A stretch of 64,000 bases of DNA, taken from positions 428,582-492,581 of the forward strand of contig NZ_LMSC01000006.1 in assembly GCF_001428025.1 (NCBI RefSeq), in the 5' to 3' direction. The notes beneath the pieces were generated by a model that ran no database searches, was not told the DNA's origin, and saw nothing but the letters and a program-made list of their open reading frames with translations. The position numbers were made by a program, and so were the translations under genes. This DNA comes from Phycicoccus sp. Soil748. GTDB lineage: Bacteria; Actinomycetota; Actinomycetes; Actinomycetales; Dermatophilaceae. Below are positions 17,211-26,417 of the stretch, one piece after another (within the stretch, counting starts at the first letter, position 1; every line of letters starts with the position of its first letter).

Positions 17211-18572
17211 ATGCCGTTGCAGCCCACCACCGCCGCCGCGCTCGAGCTGCGACTCGCGCAGGAGCAGTCGTCGTCGCGACTGCCCTCCGTCGCCGCGGGG
17301 CTCGTCCGCGGTGGCGAGCTGGTCTGGTCCGGCGCGGTCGGCACCCTCTCGGGGCGGACGGGTGGCGAGGCGGCAACGGCGGGCACGCAGTACCGCATCG
17401 GCTCGATCACCAAGACGTTCGTGGCAGTCGAGGTCATGCGGCTGCGCGACGCCGGAGCGCTTGACCTGTCCGACCGGCTCGACCAGCACCTGCCCGAGAC
17501 GGCGGCCAGCGACTTCGGGCACGTCACCGTCGCCCAGCTGCTGTCGCACTCCTCGGGCCTGCAGGCCGAGACGAGCGGGCCCTGGTGGGAGCGGACGCAG
17601 GGCGGCGAGTGGTCCGACCTGCTGGCCAGCCGGCCGCAGCTGCGCTTCCGTCCCGGCGCGCGGTTCCACTACTCCAACGTCGGGTATGCCGCCCTCGGCG
17701 AGCTGGTCGCGCGGCTGCGGGGCGTCTCCTGGGACGAGGCGGTCCGCACCCAGCTGCTCGAGCCGCTCGGCATGACCCGCACCACCACCCGGCCGCAGGC
17801 GCCGAGCGCGCCGGGCTGGGGCGTGCACCCGCTGGCCGACCTCGTGCACGTGGAGCCCGAGCACGACGCCGTCTCCATGGCCCCGGCCGGCCAGCTGTGG
17901 TCGACCGCGGAGGACCTGTCCCGCTGGGCGGCCTTCCTCGCCGGCGAGACGGCCGGGCTGCTGTCCACCGAGACGCTGGACGAGATGTGCCTGCCCATCG
18001 CCGTCAACGACACCCCCGGTGCCGCCTGGACCGGCGCGCACGGACTCGGCTTCCAGGTGTGGAACGTCGACGGCCGCCGGTTCGCCGGTCACGGAGGCTC
18101 GATGCCGGGGTTCCTCGCGGGGTTGCGGGTCGACCTCGAGACCGGCGACGGCGTGGTCGTGTTCGCCAACGCCACCTCCGGGCTGGGACCGCTCCACGTC
18201 GACCTCCTGCAGCTGCTGGCCGAGCACGAGCCGCACCCGCCGACTCCCTGGACCGCCGACGCCGACCAGGTGGACGGGCTCGAGCTGGTCGGCGACTGGT
18301 ACTGGGGCACGACGGCGTACACGCTCCGTCTGGCCTCCGACGGCGTCCTCGTGCTGGGCGAGCCCGGCCTCCACCGCGGGTCCCGCTTCCGCCCCGTGGG
18401 CGACGGCTGGGTCGGGCTCGACGGCTACCACGAGGGTGAGCCGCTCGTCGCGGTCCGCGACGCCGACGGGCGCGTCGGTCACCTCGACCTGGGCTCGTTC
18501 CGCTTCAGCCGTACGCCGTACGACCCCGCCTCCGACGTGCCGGGAGACGTGCACCCCGACCGCTGGCACTGA
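17211..18572 (+). CDS. Serine hydrolase, class C beta-lactamase/D-aminopeptidase fold
   Basis: 453 residues, starting 5 bases after topA. The beta-lactamase-family nucleophile motif S-I-T-K is at residues 65-68, the Tyr motif Y-S-N at about 151-153, and H-G-G near residue 293 matches the third motif. A C-terminal beta-rich domain of about 110 residues follows. No signal peptide or lipobox is seen, so it may be cytoplasmic, unlike true beta-lactamases; esterase or peptidase activity is as likely as beta-lactam hydrolysis. Probably read through from topA. Confidence 0.8.
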   Translation: MPLQPTTAAALELRLAQEQSSSRLPSVAAGLVRGGELVWSGAVGTLSGRTGGEAATAGTQYRIGSITKTFVAVEVMRLRDAGALDLSDRLDQHLPETAASDFGHVTVAQLLSHSSGLQAETSGPWWERTQGGEWSDLLASRPQLRFRPGARFHYSNVGYAALGELVARLRGVSWDEAVRTQLLEPLGMTRTTTRPQAPSAPGWGVHPLADLVHVEPEHDAVSMAPAGQLWSTAEDLSRWAAFLAGETAGLLSTETLDEMCLPIAVNDTPGAAWTGAHGLGFQVWNVDGRRFAGHGGSMPGFLAGLRVDLETGDGVVVFANATSGLGPLHVDLLQLLAEHEPHPPTPWTADADQVDGLELVGDWYWGTTAYTLRLASDGVLVLGEPGLHRGSRFRPVGDGWVGLDGYHEGEPLVAVRDADGRVGHLDLGSFRFSRTPYDPASDVPGDVHPDRWH

Positions 18573-18722
18573 GCGAGGCCGCCACCCCGCTTCCGGTGCG
18601 TGACGCGAACCGCTGTCTGCGCCGGCGGGTCTGCGCGAGTGCGCAGGTTGTCCCGAATTGCCCTCCACGAGGGTCGGCTGGCCCCTATCCTTCGGCAGTC
18701 GCGTCGGTGGTGAGGGGGAGCG

Positions 18723-19016
18723 ATGAGGCATCGGATCGCGGGGGTCCTGACGGTGGCGGCACTCGTCGCCGCGGCGTCGGTGGTCGCCGTCCCGGGCGGC
18801 CGGGTGAGCGGCGAGCTGCGCGTCGAGAGACGGGTGGTCGGCTCCGGGTGGGGCGGGCTGGGCACGCTCTTCTCCGCACGTGACGTCACCGGCGACGGCA
18901 AGGTCGACCTCGGCGTCGTGACGACCGGCGGCACCCTTCGCATCTACAAGGGCCGTGGCAACGGCACCTTCTCCAGCGCCGTCGCGGTCAGCTCCGGCTG
19001 GGCGCCCTACCCCTGA
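18723..19016 (+). CDS. Small secreted protein with a single VCBS/FG-GAP repeat
   Basis: 97 residues: a signal peptide (residues 1-24) followed by one VCBS-type repeat with the calcium-loop pattern D-V-T-G-D-G-K-V-D-L. The mature part is nearly the same as the last 60 residues of the next protein (G-S-G-W-G-G-L-G, then T-L-R-I-Y-K-G-x-G-N-G, ending S-x-G-W-A-P-Y). It looks like a minimised paralogue made by partial duplication. The ribosome site gaggggga precedes the ATG. It ends 10 bases before the larger gene. Confidence 0.75.
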   Translation: MRHRIAGVLTVAALVAAASVVAVPGGRVSGELRVERRVVGSGWGGLGTLFSARDVTGDGKVDLGVVTTGGTLRIYKGRGNGTFSSAVAVSSGWAPYP

Positions 19017-19026
19017 GGACACCGTC

Positions 19027-21291
19027 ATGACCACCCCCACCCGTACCCCGCGCCTGCGCCGCTCCCTCGTGGCGGTCGTCGTCAGCGCGCTCGCCGCCGG
19101 GCTGCTGGCTCCCGGGTCGGCGCAGGCCGCCGACCCGGTGCCCCCCACCCTGGTCTCGCTGTGGACGACCCCCTCTGCGGTCACCGTGCCGGGCACGACG
19201 AGCATCCAGCTCCGGGTCGCCGGGCCGGACCGCCCCGCGTACGCCCAGGTCACGGTCGTCGAGCCGTCCGGGCGCCCCAGGACGGTCCAGCTCGCGATGG
19301 CGGACGATGGTCCCGGCCACTACACCGGTACCACCTCCTACGCGGTCAAGGACGGGTCCGAGAACGGGCACTGGAAGGTGCGGCAGGTCTACCTCCCTAC
19401 GCCGTACCTGAGCACGATCATCTGCGACAGCAGAGTGCAGGAGAGCTACTGCACGGACCACCAGGACTTCTCCGCGGTCGGTCTCGACGTCTCCGGCTCG
19501 GTCTTCGACCCCGAGGCACCCGTTGTCTCGGCGGTTGCCGTCACGTCGCCGACCGTCCACGTCCCTGACCAGACGCTCGACCTCACCTTCGACGTCAGTG
19601 ACGTCCACCCGGTCACGCGGCTCGAGCTCCAGTTCCGCCCCGACGCCCCGGAGGCGCAGGGCCGGTACCTCACGGCCGTCGTCGAGGACGCCGCCCAGCT
19701 CGCAGCGGGTCGGGCGTCGGTGGCGGTCCCGACCGCCTACGACTCCACCTACCGGCTGCGCTGGCTCGTCACCGTCGACTCGGTGGGCAACAAGGCCACC
19801 TACCGTCCGGACGGCTGGGTCAACCTGGAGGGCGGCGCCACGGGGCCGAGGAAGCACTCCCTCGACTTCTCCGCGCTGTCGTTCACCGCGAGCGGCTCGA
19901 CCATGGACATCGACCCGCCACGGCTCGAGAGCGTCGTCCCCAGCGCGACGAAGGTCGTGCAGGGCGCAACGGCCGGCGTGCCGGTGGCCTACACCGCCAC
20001 CGACGCGGCCGACGCCCTGTACGCGGCTTACCTCTGTTACACGGGTCCGTCCGCCGTCGAGGTCTGTCGTGCCGAGGACGTGACGGGCACCCCGCGCCTC
20101 TACCCCCTGGCCGGGTCGGCGGTCATCCCCACCCCGTCGGCAGGGGTGTACCGGCTGACGCGTGTGTCGCTCAGCGACAGGATGTCCAACCCCGTCGAGT
20201 ACCGGCGGGACGGTTCGACCTACAGCTCGGTGACCAAGGCCAGCGGCACCCACACGTTGAGCTTCGCCGCCGCCGACATCCGCGTCGTGCCCGCCGCCCC
20301 CGAGGTCCGGATGCGTCCGCGCCCCCAGTCGGCCGAGGTGGTCTGGGCTGCATCGGAGGGCACGACCGGGGTGCGGGTCGACGTCACGTCCGGCAGCACC
20401 AACGTCACCACGGTGCGGGGAACGGGACCCAGCGGCAGGCTCGTCGTGCCCGGACTGCGCAACGGCACCACCTACCGCGTCTCGGTGACTCCTGAGAGCA
20501 GCGCGGGTGACGGCAAGGCAGTCGCCCTCACGGTGGCCCCGGCCCTCAGCGGCAACGTGTTCAGCGCCGGCGACGTGGACAACGACCGGCGTCCCGACCT
20601 GGTCGCACACCTGCCCGACGGGCTGGTCCGGGTCTACCGCGGCTCGGGACCTGCCACCTTCGGGGCCGGAAAGGCGGTGGTCGACGTCGGCGACCAGCGG
20701 CTGTTCCCCAACGGGCGCCTGGACGGACGCGCGACGTTCCTCTCCCTGTCCTCCGGCACCGACCTCCAGGCCATGCACCTCGCCTGGAACGTCACCTACG
20801 TCGGGGTCACGCCGATCGGCCCCGGGTGGGGCATGCGCTTCATCGACGGGAGCTCCGACTTCACCGGCGACGGCAAGGCCGACATCGTCGCGGTGACGCC
20901 GGGTGGGACGGCCTACCTCTACCGCGGCGACGGCAGCGGTGGCTACTCGCACGGCACCCGGATCGCCACCGGCTGGAGCACGATGCAGACGGTCTTCGCC
21001 TCGCCCGACGTCACCGGCGACCGGCGCGCGGACCTGCTGGGAGTCGACCAGGCGGGAGTGCTCTGGATCTTCCCCGGCACCGCCAAGGGCACCTTCACGC
21101 CCAAGCGCAAGGTCGGATCCGGGTGGGGCGGCCTCGGGGCGCTCTTCCACGCCGGCGACGTCACCGGGGACGGCCGGGGCGACCTCGGTGCGGTCACCAT
21201 GGACGGCACGCTCCGGGTCTACAAGGGCTGGGGCAACGGCCAGTTCAGCAGCGCGGTGACCGTGAGCAAGGGCTGGGCCCCCTACCTCTGA
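19027..21291 (+). CDS. Secreted multidomain protein with Ig-like, FN3 and VCBS repeats
   Basis: 754 residues from ATG 19027. A signal peptide (basic start, hydrophobic core, G-S-A-Q-A-A cleavage at about residue 34) leads into two or three Ig-like beta-sandwich domains. A fibronectin-III-like domain follows (R-P-Q-S-A-E-V-V-W, then L-R-N-G-T-T-Y-R-V-S-V-T-P). The C-terminal 250 residues hold about four VCBS/FG-GAP repeats with Asp-rich calcium loops such as D-F-T-G-D-G-K-A-D. No sorting signal is present, so it is likely released. A role in surface binding or carbohydrate recognition is possible but not shown. The last repeat is duplicated in the small upstream gene. Confidence 0.8.
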   Translation: MTTPTRTPRLRRSLVAVVVSALAAGLLAPGSAQAADPVPPTLVSLWTTPSAVTVPGTTSIQLRVAGPDRPAYAQVTVVEPSGRPRTVQLAMADDGPGHYTGTTSYAVKDGSENGHWKVRQVYLPTPYLSTIICDSRVQESYCTDHQDFSAVGLDVSGSVFDPEAPVVSAVAVTSPTVHVPDQTLDLTFDVSDVHPVTRLELQFRPDAPEAQGRYLTAVVEDAAQLAAGRASVAVPTAYDSTYRLRWLVTVDSVGNKATYRPDGWVNLEGGATGPRKHSLDFSALSFTASGSTMDIDPPRLESVVPSATKVVQGATAGVPVAYTATDAADALYAAYLCYTGPSAVEVCRAEDVTGTPRLYPLAGSAVIPTPSAGVYRLTRVSLSDRMSNPVEYRRDGSTYSSVTKASGTHTLSFAAADIRVVPAAPEVRMRPRPQSAEVVWAASEGTTGVRVDVTSGSTNVTTVRGTGPSGRLVVPGLRNGTTYRVSVTPESSAGDGKAVALTVAPALSGNVFSAGDVDNDRRPDLVAHLPDGLVRVYRGSGPATFGAGKAVVDVGDQRLFPNGRLDGRATFLSLSSGTDLQAMHLAWNVTYVGVTPIGPGWGMRFIDGSSDFTGDGKADIVAVTPGGTAYLYRGDGSGGYSHGTRIATGWSTMQTVFASPDVTGDRRADLLGVDQAGVLWIFPGTAKGTFTPKRKVGSGWGGLGALFHAGDVTGDGRGDLGAVTMDGTLRVYKGWGNGQFSSAVTVSKGWAPYL

Positions 21292-21338
21292 CGGGTGGCC
21301 CCCGCCCGGGGCACCAGACCCGCGACACACCCGCAACA

Positions 21339-21394
21339 CGGCGGTTGCTGAGCGAAACGGGAACCATAGCTCCCGTTTCCCCGCGCAACCGCCG
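21339..21394. terminator. Large two-tier hairpin after the secreted protein gene
   Basis: A 10-bp outer stem (cggcggttgc with gcaaccgccg) and a 9-bp inner stem (gaaacggga with tcccgtttc) are separated by a symmetric 5-base internal loop. It lies about 50 bases after the stop codon. There is no T-run, so it may act as a factor-independent barrier or a 3' stabiliser. Confidence 0.55.
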
Positions 21395-21578
21395 CTTTGC
21401 GTGGGAAGCACCGCCGTGCCCGGCCGACGGGCCGCCTATCCGTATGTGCCGTACGGACATGGTTGACCGGGACTCTGTGTCGAGGGCGGCCATGTCAGGG
21501 CGTTCTGCCCGGCCCTAGGGTTCTGCAGAACCGCGACGGCGCCCGCTGCCTCGCACCCAGCCGCACGAGGAGGTGCCG

Positions 21579-22373
21579 GTGCCCACCCAGGCCAGCCCCG
21601 AGGCGTCAGGTGCAGCAGGAGCGCTGCTCGAGACCCGTGACCTGACCAAGGAGTTCCGCGGCTTCCGTGCCGTCTCCGACGTCAACCTGCGCGTCGTCGA
21701 GGGCACCGTCCACGCCCTGGTGGGTCCCAACGGCGCAGGCAAGACGACGCTGTTCAACCTGCTCACCGGCTTCCTCGCGCCGACGTCGGGGGAGATCCGC
21801 CTCGGTGACCGTGAGATCACCGGTATGCAGCCCGAGCAGATCGCGCACCTCGGCATCGCCCGGTCGTTCCAGATCACCAGCCTGTTCGACCAGATGAGCG
21901 TCGTCGACCACGTCGAGCTCGCGCTGGCCTCCCCGACCGGGCTGGGCTACCGCTTCTGGCGCTCCTCCAAGCAGATGCGACAGTTCCGCGACCGCGCCAC
22001 CGAGCTGCTCGACCAGGTGGGGCTGGCCGACCGCTCCGGCGCCGCTGCCGGTTCCCTGGCCTACGGCCAGAAGCGGGCGCTCGAGCTGGCGCTCGCGCTC
22101 GCCCTGGACCCCAAGCTGCTGCTGCTCGACGAGCCCACGGCCGGCATGGGGCTCGAGGACGTCGACCGCACCATCGCCCTCGTCAAGAAGGTGTCCGAGG
22201 GCCGCACCGTCGTGTTCGTCGACCACAACATGCACGTCGTCGGCTCGCTGGCCGACACCGTGACCGTCCTGCAGTCCGGTCAGGTCCTCGCCGAGGGCAC
22301 CTACGACCAGGTGCGCAACGACGAGAAGGTCATCACCGCCTACCTCGGACAGGCCGGAGAACAGCATGTCTGA
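21579..22373 (+). CDS. livG: Branched-chain amino acid-type ABC transporter, ATPase LivG
   Basis: 264 residues. Walker A G-P-N-G-A-G-K-T, a long Q-loop region ending R-S-F-Q-I, signature L-A-Y-G-Q-K-R-A and Walker B L-L-L-L-D-E-P-T-A-G-M identify the LivG branch, whose diagnostic A-G-[ML] follows Walker B. GTG 21579 is chosen because the ribosome site gaggagg sits about 5 bases upstream; an in-frame GTG at 21573 overlaps that site. It starts a five-gene operon and overlaps livF by 8 bases. It energises import of an amino acid or a related compound such as an amide or urea. Confidence 0.9.
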   Translation: MPTQASPEASGAAGALLETRDLTKEFRGFRAVSDVNLRVVEGTVHALVGPNGAGKTTLFNLLTGFLAPTSGEIRLGDREITGMQPEQIAHLGIARSFQITSLFDQMSVVDHVELALASPTGLGYRFWRSSKQMRQFRDRATELLDQVGLADRSGAAAGSLAYGQKRALELALALALDPKLLLLDEPTAGMGLEDVDRTIALVKKVSEGRTVVFVDHNMHVVGSLADTVTVLQSGQVLAEGTYDQVRNDEKVITAYLGQAGEQHV

Positions 22374-23112
22374 CCACGTCGCCCAGGGCTCCCCGAACGC
22401 AAAGGGCTCCCAGCACGTCCTCGAGGTCGCCGGGCTCTCCGCCTGGTACGGCGAGGCGAAGGTGCTCAGCGATGTCGACCTTCGCGTCGAGCCCGGCGAG
22501 GTCGTGACCCTCGTGGGGCGCAACGGCGCGGGCAAGACCACGCTGCTGCGCTCGGTGATGGGCCTGCACCGGCACGTCGAGGGCACCGTGTCGTGGGGTG
22601 GCTCGGACCTCGGCAGGTCCTCGCCGGACAAGCGGGCGCGGGCCGGCCTCGGCTGGGTGCCCGACGACCGCGGCATCTACGCGACGCTGACCGTCGCCGA
22701 GAACCTCACCCTCCCACCGGTGACGAGCAAGGCCGACGCCTGGAGCCTCGAGCAGGTCTACGAGCAGTTCCCCGTCCTGCACGAGCGCCGCGACTTCCCG
22801 GGGACCAAGCTCTCCGGCGGCGAGCAGCAGATGCTGGCCATCGCCCGCGTGCTGCGCATGGGGTCCCGGCTGCTGCTGCTCGACGAGCCCAGCGAGGGCC
22901 TCGCGCCGGTCATCGTCCAGCGCATCGGGGAGATCATCCGCCAGATCAAGGCCCAGGGCGTCTCCGTGCTGCTCGTCGAGCAGAACGTCACCTTCGCCTC
23001 CACCGTCGCCGACCGCCACTACCTGCTGGCCCAGGGCCGCGTCGTGGAGTCGCTCGACAACGACAGCTTCCAGTCCCGCACCACCGAGCTCCTCGAGTAC
23101 CTCGGCATGTGA
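22366..23112 (+). CDS. livF: Branched-chain amino acid-type ABC transporter, ATPase LivF
   Basis: 248 residues. Walker A G-R-N-G-A-G-K-T, signature L-S-G-G-E-Q-Q-M-L, Walker B L-L-L-L-D-E-P-S-E-G-L and the LivF-typical V-L-L-V-E-Q-N near the H-loop position are all present. It overlaps livG by 8 bases, so translation is coupled. It pairs with LivG as the ATPase heterodimer for the LivH/LivM permease. Confidence 0.92.
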   Translation: MSDHVAQGSPNAKGSQHVLEVAGLSAWYGEAKVLSDVDLRVEPGEVVTLVGRNGAGKTTLLRSVMGLHRHVEGTVSWGGSDLGRSSPDKRARAGLGWVPDDRGIYATLTVAENLTLPPVTSKADAWSLEQVYEQFPVLHERRDFPGTKLSGGEQQMLAIARVLRMGSRLLLLDEPSEGLAPVIVQRIGEIIRQIKAQGVSVLLVEQNVTFASTVADRHYLLAQGRVVESLDNDSFQSRTTELLEYLGM

Positions 23113-23159
23113 CACCGCCACCCGCACGACCCGGCACGACCAACACCCCAGGAGGGGAC

Positions 23160-24404
23160 ATGCAGCGCAAGAAGACCCTGGCCTTGATGGCCACTGCCGT
23201 CAGCGGCAGCCTCGTGCTCGCCGCCTGTGGCGGAGGCGGCGGACCCGCCTCGAGCGGCGGCAAGATCAGTGACGGCAAGGTCGTCCTCGGCCTGCTCAAC
23301 GACCAGTCCGGTGTCTACAAGGACCTGTCCGGCCCCAACTCCAAGGTCGCCATCGAGATGGCCGTCGCGGACTACAAGGCCAAGTACGGCGACAAGGCGG
23401 TGGCCAAGGACATCGAGGTCGTCCAGGCCGACCACCAGAACAAGCCCGACATCGCCAACACCAAGGCGCAGGAGATGTACGACCGCGACAAGGCCGACAT
23501 CATCCTCGACGTCCCCACGTCGTCCGCCGCGCTCGCGGTCGCGACCCAGGCCAAGGCGAAGAAGAAGCTCTTCATCGACATCGGTGCCGGCACCACCGCC
23601 CTGACCGGCGCCCAGTGCAACAAGTACACGTTCCACTGGGCCTACGACACCTACATGCTCGCCTCGGGCAACGGCGCGGCCACGGTGGAGTCCGGCGGCA
23701 AGAACTGGTCGATCGTCTACCCCGACTACGCCTTCGGCCAGGACATGACGAAGTCCTACAGCGCGGCCGTCGAGCGCGCCGGCGGCAAGGTCCAGCAGAA
23801 GATCGCCACGCCGTTCCCCAACGACAACTACGCCACGTTCATCACCAAGGCCGCCGCGTCCAAGCCCGACGTCATCGGCATCATGGCCGCCGGTGGCGAC
23901 CTGGTGAACTTCATCAAGCAGTTCAACCAGTCGGGTGTGGCCAGCACGACCAAGCTCGCCGTCGGCCTCATGTTCATCACCGACGTGCACAGCCTGGGCG
24001 TCGACCAGTTCAAGGGCACCACCTTCACCGACGCGTGGTACTGGAACTTCGACGCGCAGAACCGCGCCTGGGCCGACAAGTTCATGGCCAAGACCAAGGT
24101 GCGCCCGTCGTTCGCCCACGCCGGCAACTACTCCGCCGCGATGAACTACCTCGAGGCGGTCCAGGCAGCCGGCACCGACAAGAGCGACGACGTCGTCAAG
24201 CAGCTCGAGGGCAAGAAGATCAACGACATGTTCCTGCGCAACGGCGAGGTCCGTGCGGCCGACCACAACGTCGTCCACGACGTCTACCAGGTCAAGGTCA
24301 AGAGCAAGGACCAGGTCAAGGAGGAGTGGGACCTCGAGCAGGTCGTCAAGACGATCCCCGCCAACGAGGCCTACGCGCCCGCGTCGCCCGACTGCAAGAT
24401 GTGA
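23160..24404 (+). CDS. Branched-chain amino acid-type ABC transporter, substrate-binding lipoprotein
   Basis: 414 residues with a lipoprotein signal: basic start, hydrophobic core and lipobox L-A-A-C with the lipidated Cys at residue 23. The mature part is a type I periplasmic-binding fold (V-V-L-G-L-L-N-D-Q-S-G-V-Y, then I-V-Y-P-D-Y-A-F-G-Q-D) of the Leu/Ile/Val or amide class. Ligand specificity is not evident; the usual glycine-serine ligand loop is not a clear leucine-binding match. The ATG follows ggaggggac. A strong hairpin directly follows the stop. Confidence 0.88.
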   Translation: MQRKKTLALMATAVSGSLVLAACGGGGGPASSGGKISDGKVVLGLLNDQSGVYKDLSGPNSKVAIEMAVADYKAKYGDKAVAKDIEVVQADHQNKPDIANTKAQEMYDRDKADIILDVPTSSAALAVATQAKAKKKLFIDIGAGTTALTGAQCNKYTFHWAYDTYMLASGNGAATVESGGKNWSIVYPDYAFGQDMTKSYSAAVERAGGKVQQKIATPFPNDNYATFITKAAASKPDVIGIMAAGGDLVNFIKQFNQSGVASTTKLAVGLMFITDVHSLGVDQFKGTTFTDAWYWNFDAQNRAWADKFMAKTKVRPSFAHAGNYSAAMNYLEAVQAAGTDKSDDVVKQLEGKKINDMFLRNGEVRAADHNVVHDVYQVKVKSKDQVKEEWDLEQVVKTIPANEAYAPASPDCKM

Positions 24405-24408
24405 CGTC

Positions 24409-24444
24409 CCGGCCCCGGCGGGACATCCCTCCCGCCGGGGCCGG
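24409..24444. terminator. 15-bp perfect GC hairpin inside the liv operon
   Basis: Arms 24409-24423 and 24430-24444 are perfectly complementary over 15 bp (starting ccggcccc) with a 6-base loop. There is no T-run after it. Its place between the binding-protein gene and the permease genes suggests partial termination or 3' protection, which would give more binding protein than permease. Confidence 0.7.
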
Positions 24445-24479
24445 CGCCCGCCGACCTCCCCCGACGAACCGGAAGAGCA

Positions 24480-25352
24480 ATGACGGCATTCATCCAGTAC
24501 ACCCTCCAGGGCCTCGCGCTCGGCGGGTTCTACGCGCTCGCCGCGCTCGGCCTGGCGGTCATCTTCGGCGTCCTCGGCGTGGTCAACTTCAGCCACGGCG
24601 CCTGCTACATGCTCGGCGCCGTCGGCGCGGCCGTCCTGCTCGACGCGACCGGGCTCGGCTTCTGGGCCGCCCTGCCGATCGTCACCGTGGCCATGTTCGT
24701 CTTCGGCGTCCTCATGGAGCGCCTGCTCGTGCGGTGGCTGCTGCGGCTCGACCCGCTCTACAACTTCCTGCTCACGTTCGGCATCACGCTCTTCCTCGTC
24801 GACCTGGTCAAGCGCCGCTACGGCGTCTCGTCGCTGGCCTACGAGCTGCCCGCCGGCCTCAAGGGCCGTGTCGACATCGGCAGCGTCTCGCTGTCGAGCT
24901 ACCAGATCTTCGTGGCGGCGTTCTCGGTCGTCCTGTGCCTCGCCGTCTGGGTGCTGCTCACCCGCACCCGCATCGGCATGATCGTGCGGGCCGCCACCGA
25001 GGACGCCGAGCGCTCCCGCGCCCTGGGCATCAACGTCGGCCGCTGGGTCACCCCGGTGTTCGGCTTCGGTATCGCGCTCGCCGGCCTCGCGGGCGTGCTG
25101 CGGGCCCCGACGGGCTCGGTCAACGCCGACATGGGCAGCTTCTTCATCATCATCCTGTTCGCCGTCGTCGTGATCGGCGGCCTCGGGTCCATCCTCGGTG
25201 CGGTCGTGGCGGGCTTCCTCGTCGGGCTCGTCGAGGCCTACGGCCAGGGCTACGCGGGGTCGTTCAGCCAGGTGCTGATCTTCGTCCTCATGGCGGTGGT
25301 CATCCTGGTCCGGCCCTCGGGCCTGTTCGGTCGCGAGGAGGCCGCATCATGA
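24480..25352 (+). CDS. livH: Branched-chain amino acid-type ABC transporter, permease LivH
   Basis: 290 residues with eight or so transmembrane helices. LivH hallmarks include G-L-A-L-G-G-F-Y-A-L-A-A-L-G-L near the start, V-N-F-S-H-G-A at about residue 38, and I-G-G-L-G-S-I-L-G-A-V near residue 235. The cytoplasmic EAA-like loop R-A-A-T-E-D is at about residue 173. It overlaps livM by 4 bases (ATGA). Confidence 0.92.
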   Translation: MTAFIQYTLQGLALGGFYALAALGLAVIFGVLGVVNFSHGACYMLGAVGAAVLLDATGLGFWAALPIVTVAMFVFGVLMERLLVRWLLRLDPLYNFLLTFGITLFLVDLVKRRYGVSSLAYELPAGLKGRVDIGSVSLSSYQIFVAAFSVVLCLAVWVLLTRTRIGMIVRAATEDAERSRALGINVGRWVTPVFGFGIALAGLAGVLRAPTGSVNADMGSFFIIILFAVVVIGGLGSILGAVVAGFLVGLVEAYGQGYAGSFSQVLIFVLMAVVILVRPSGLFGREEAAS

Positions 25353-26377
25353 GCCAGCAGCTGGTGTCCAAGGTCGATGTCGAGCTCCCCTCCGAGCCGT
25401 CGCTCACGGCGCGCCGCCCCTTCCTTCGCTGGGTGGGCCTCGCCGTGGGGCTGCTCGTGGTCCTCGCGCTGCCCTGGTACATCTACCCGCCCGTGGCCAT
25501 GGACATCGCCGCGTGGGCGCTGTTCGCGATCTCGGTCGATCTCCTGCTCGGCTACACCGGCCTGCTGTCCTTCGGGCACGCCGCGTTCTGGGGCACGTCG
25601 GCATACACGACCGGGCTCATCGCCACCCACGTCGGCCTGCCCTTCCCGGTCGCGGTGCTCGGCGGTGCCATCGCCGCCATGCTCCTCGCGCTGCCGACCG
25701 GCTACCTCGCGGTGCGGCGCACCGGCATCTACTTCGCCATGGTGACCCTGGCGTTCGCGCAGATGGTCTACTTCATCGCCAACCAGTGGCGCGACGTCAC
25801 CGGCGGCGAGAACGGCCTGCAGGGCATCCCCAAGAACCTCGGCGGGATGACGGACCTCATCAACAGCGACGCCTTCTACTTCTACTACGCCGCCATCCCG
25901 ATCATCCTGCTCGGCGTCCTGCTCGCGTGGCGGATCGTCAACAGCCCGTTCGGCCGCGTGCTCGTCGCCATCCGCGACAACCCCGCCCGCGCGCGTGCCC
26001 TCGGCTACGACGTCGAGCGCTACAAGATCATGGTGTTCGTCCTGTCGGCAGGCCTCGCGGGCCTCGCGGGTGGCGTCTTCTCGGTCAGCCACGGGTTCGC
26101 GTCGCTGCAGGAGCTGGTCTGGACCACCTCCGGCAAGGTCGTGCTCGTCACCGTCCTCGGTGGCATCGGCACCCTGTGGGGCGGACCGGTCGGTGCTGCG
26201 CTCGTGGTCCTGCTCGAGGACCGGCTGGCCTCGTCCGGGTTCAACGGCATCGGCATCATCACCGGCGCGATCTTCGTCGTCATCGTCCTGGCGTTCCGCC
26301 ACGGCATCTGGGGCACGGCCCGCAACGGCCTCGGCGCCTGGCTGCGCTCGCGCCGCCGCACCCGCGAGGACGTCTGA
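25349..26377 (+). CDS. livM: Branched-chain amino acid-type ABC transporter, permease LivM
   Basis: 342 residues. After a hydrophilic N-terminus of about 30 residues there are 9-10 transmembrane helices with LivM patterns: L-L-G-Y-T-G-L-L-S-F-G-H-A-A-F-W-G at about residue 66, the loop A-I-R-D-N-P-A-R-A-R-A-L-G at about 210, and T-V-L-G-G-I-G-T-L-W-G near 266. It is coupled to livH through ATGA and is the last gene of the operon; a hairpin follows. Confidence 0.92.
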   Translation: MSQQLVSKVDVELPSEPSLTARRPFLRWVGLAVGLLVVLALPWYIYPPVAMDIAAWALFAISVDLLLGYTGLLSFGHAAFWGTSAYTTGLIATHVGLPFPVAVLGGAIAAMLLALPTGYLAVRRTGIYFAMVTLAFAQMVYFIANQWRDVTGGENGLQGIPKNLGGMTDLINSDAFYFYYAAIPIILLGVLLAWRIVNSPFGRVLVAIRDNPARARALGYDVERYKIMVFVLSAGLAGLAGGVFSVSHGFASLQELVWTTSGKVVLVTVLGGIGTLWGGPVGAALVVLLEDRLASSGFNGIGIITGAIFVVIVLAFRHGIWGTARNGLGAWLRSRRRTREDV

Positions 26378-26394
26378 CCGACCCGCGGCGCCGC

Positions 26395-26417
26395 CCCCGC
26401 CTTCGGCAGGCGGGGTC
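26395..26417 (+). terminator. Hairpin at the end of the liv operon
   Basis: Arms ccccgcct (26395-26402) and aggcgggg (26408-26415) form an 8-bp stem with a 5-base loop, followed by a short tctt. It lies 18 bases after the livM stop and just upstream of the MerR promoter. Confidence 0.6.

Noticed and set aside
14239-17376. 1045-codon open frame antisense to topA
   Set aside because: GC-rich genes leave long open frames on the opposite strand; the encoded sequence is low-complexity and topA is certain on the plus strand.
17211-18572. True class C beta-lactamase
   Set aside because: It lacks a signal peptide and carries a C-terminal domain; the S-x-x-K/Y-S-N/H-G-G set is shared with esterases and peptidases.
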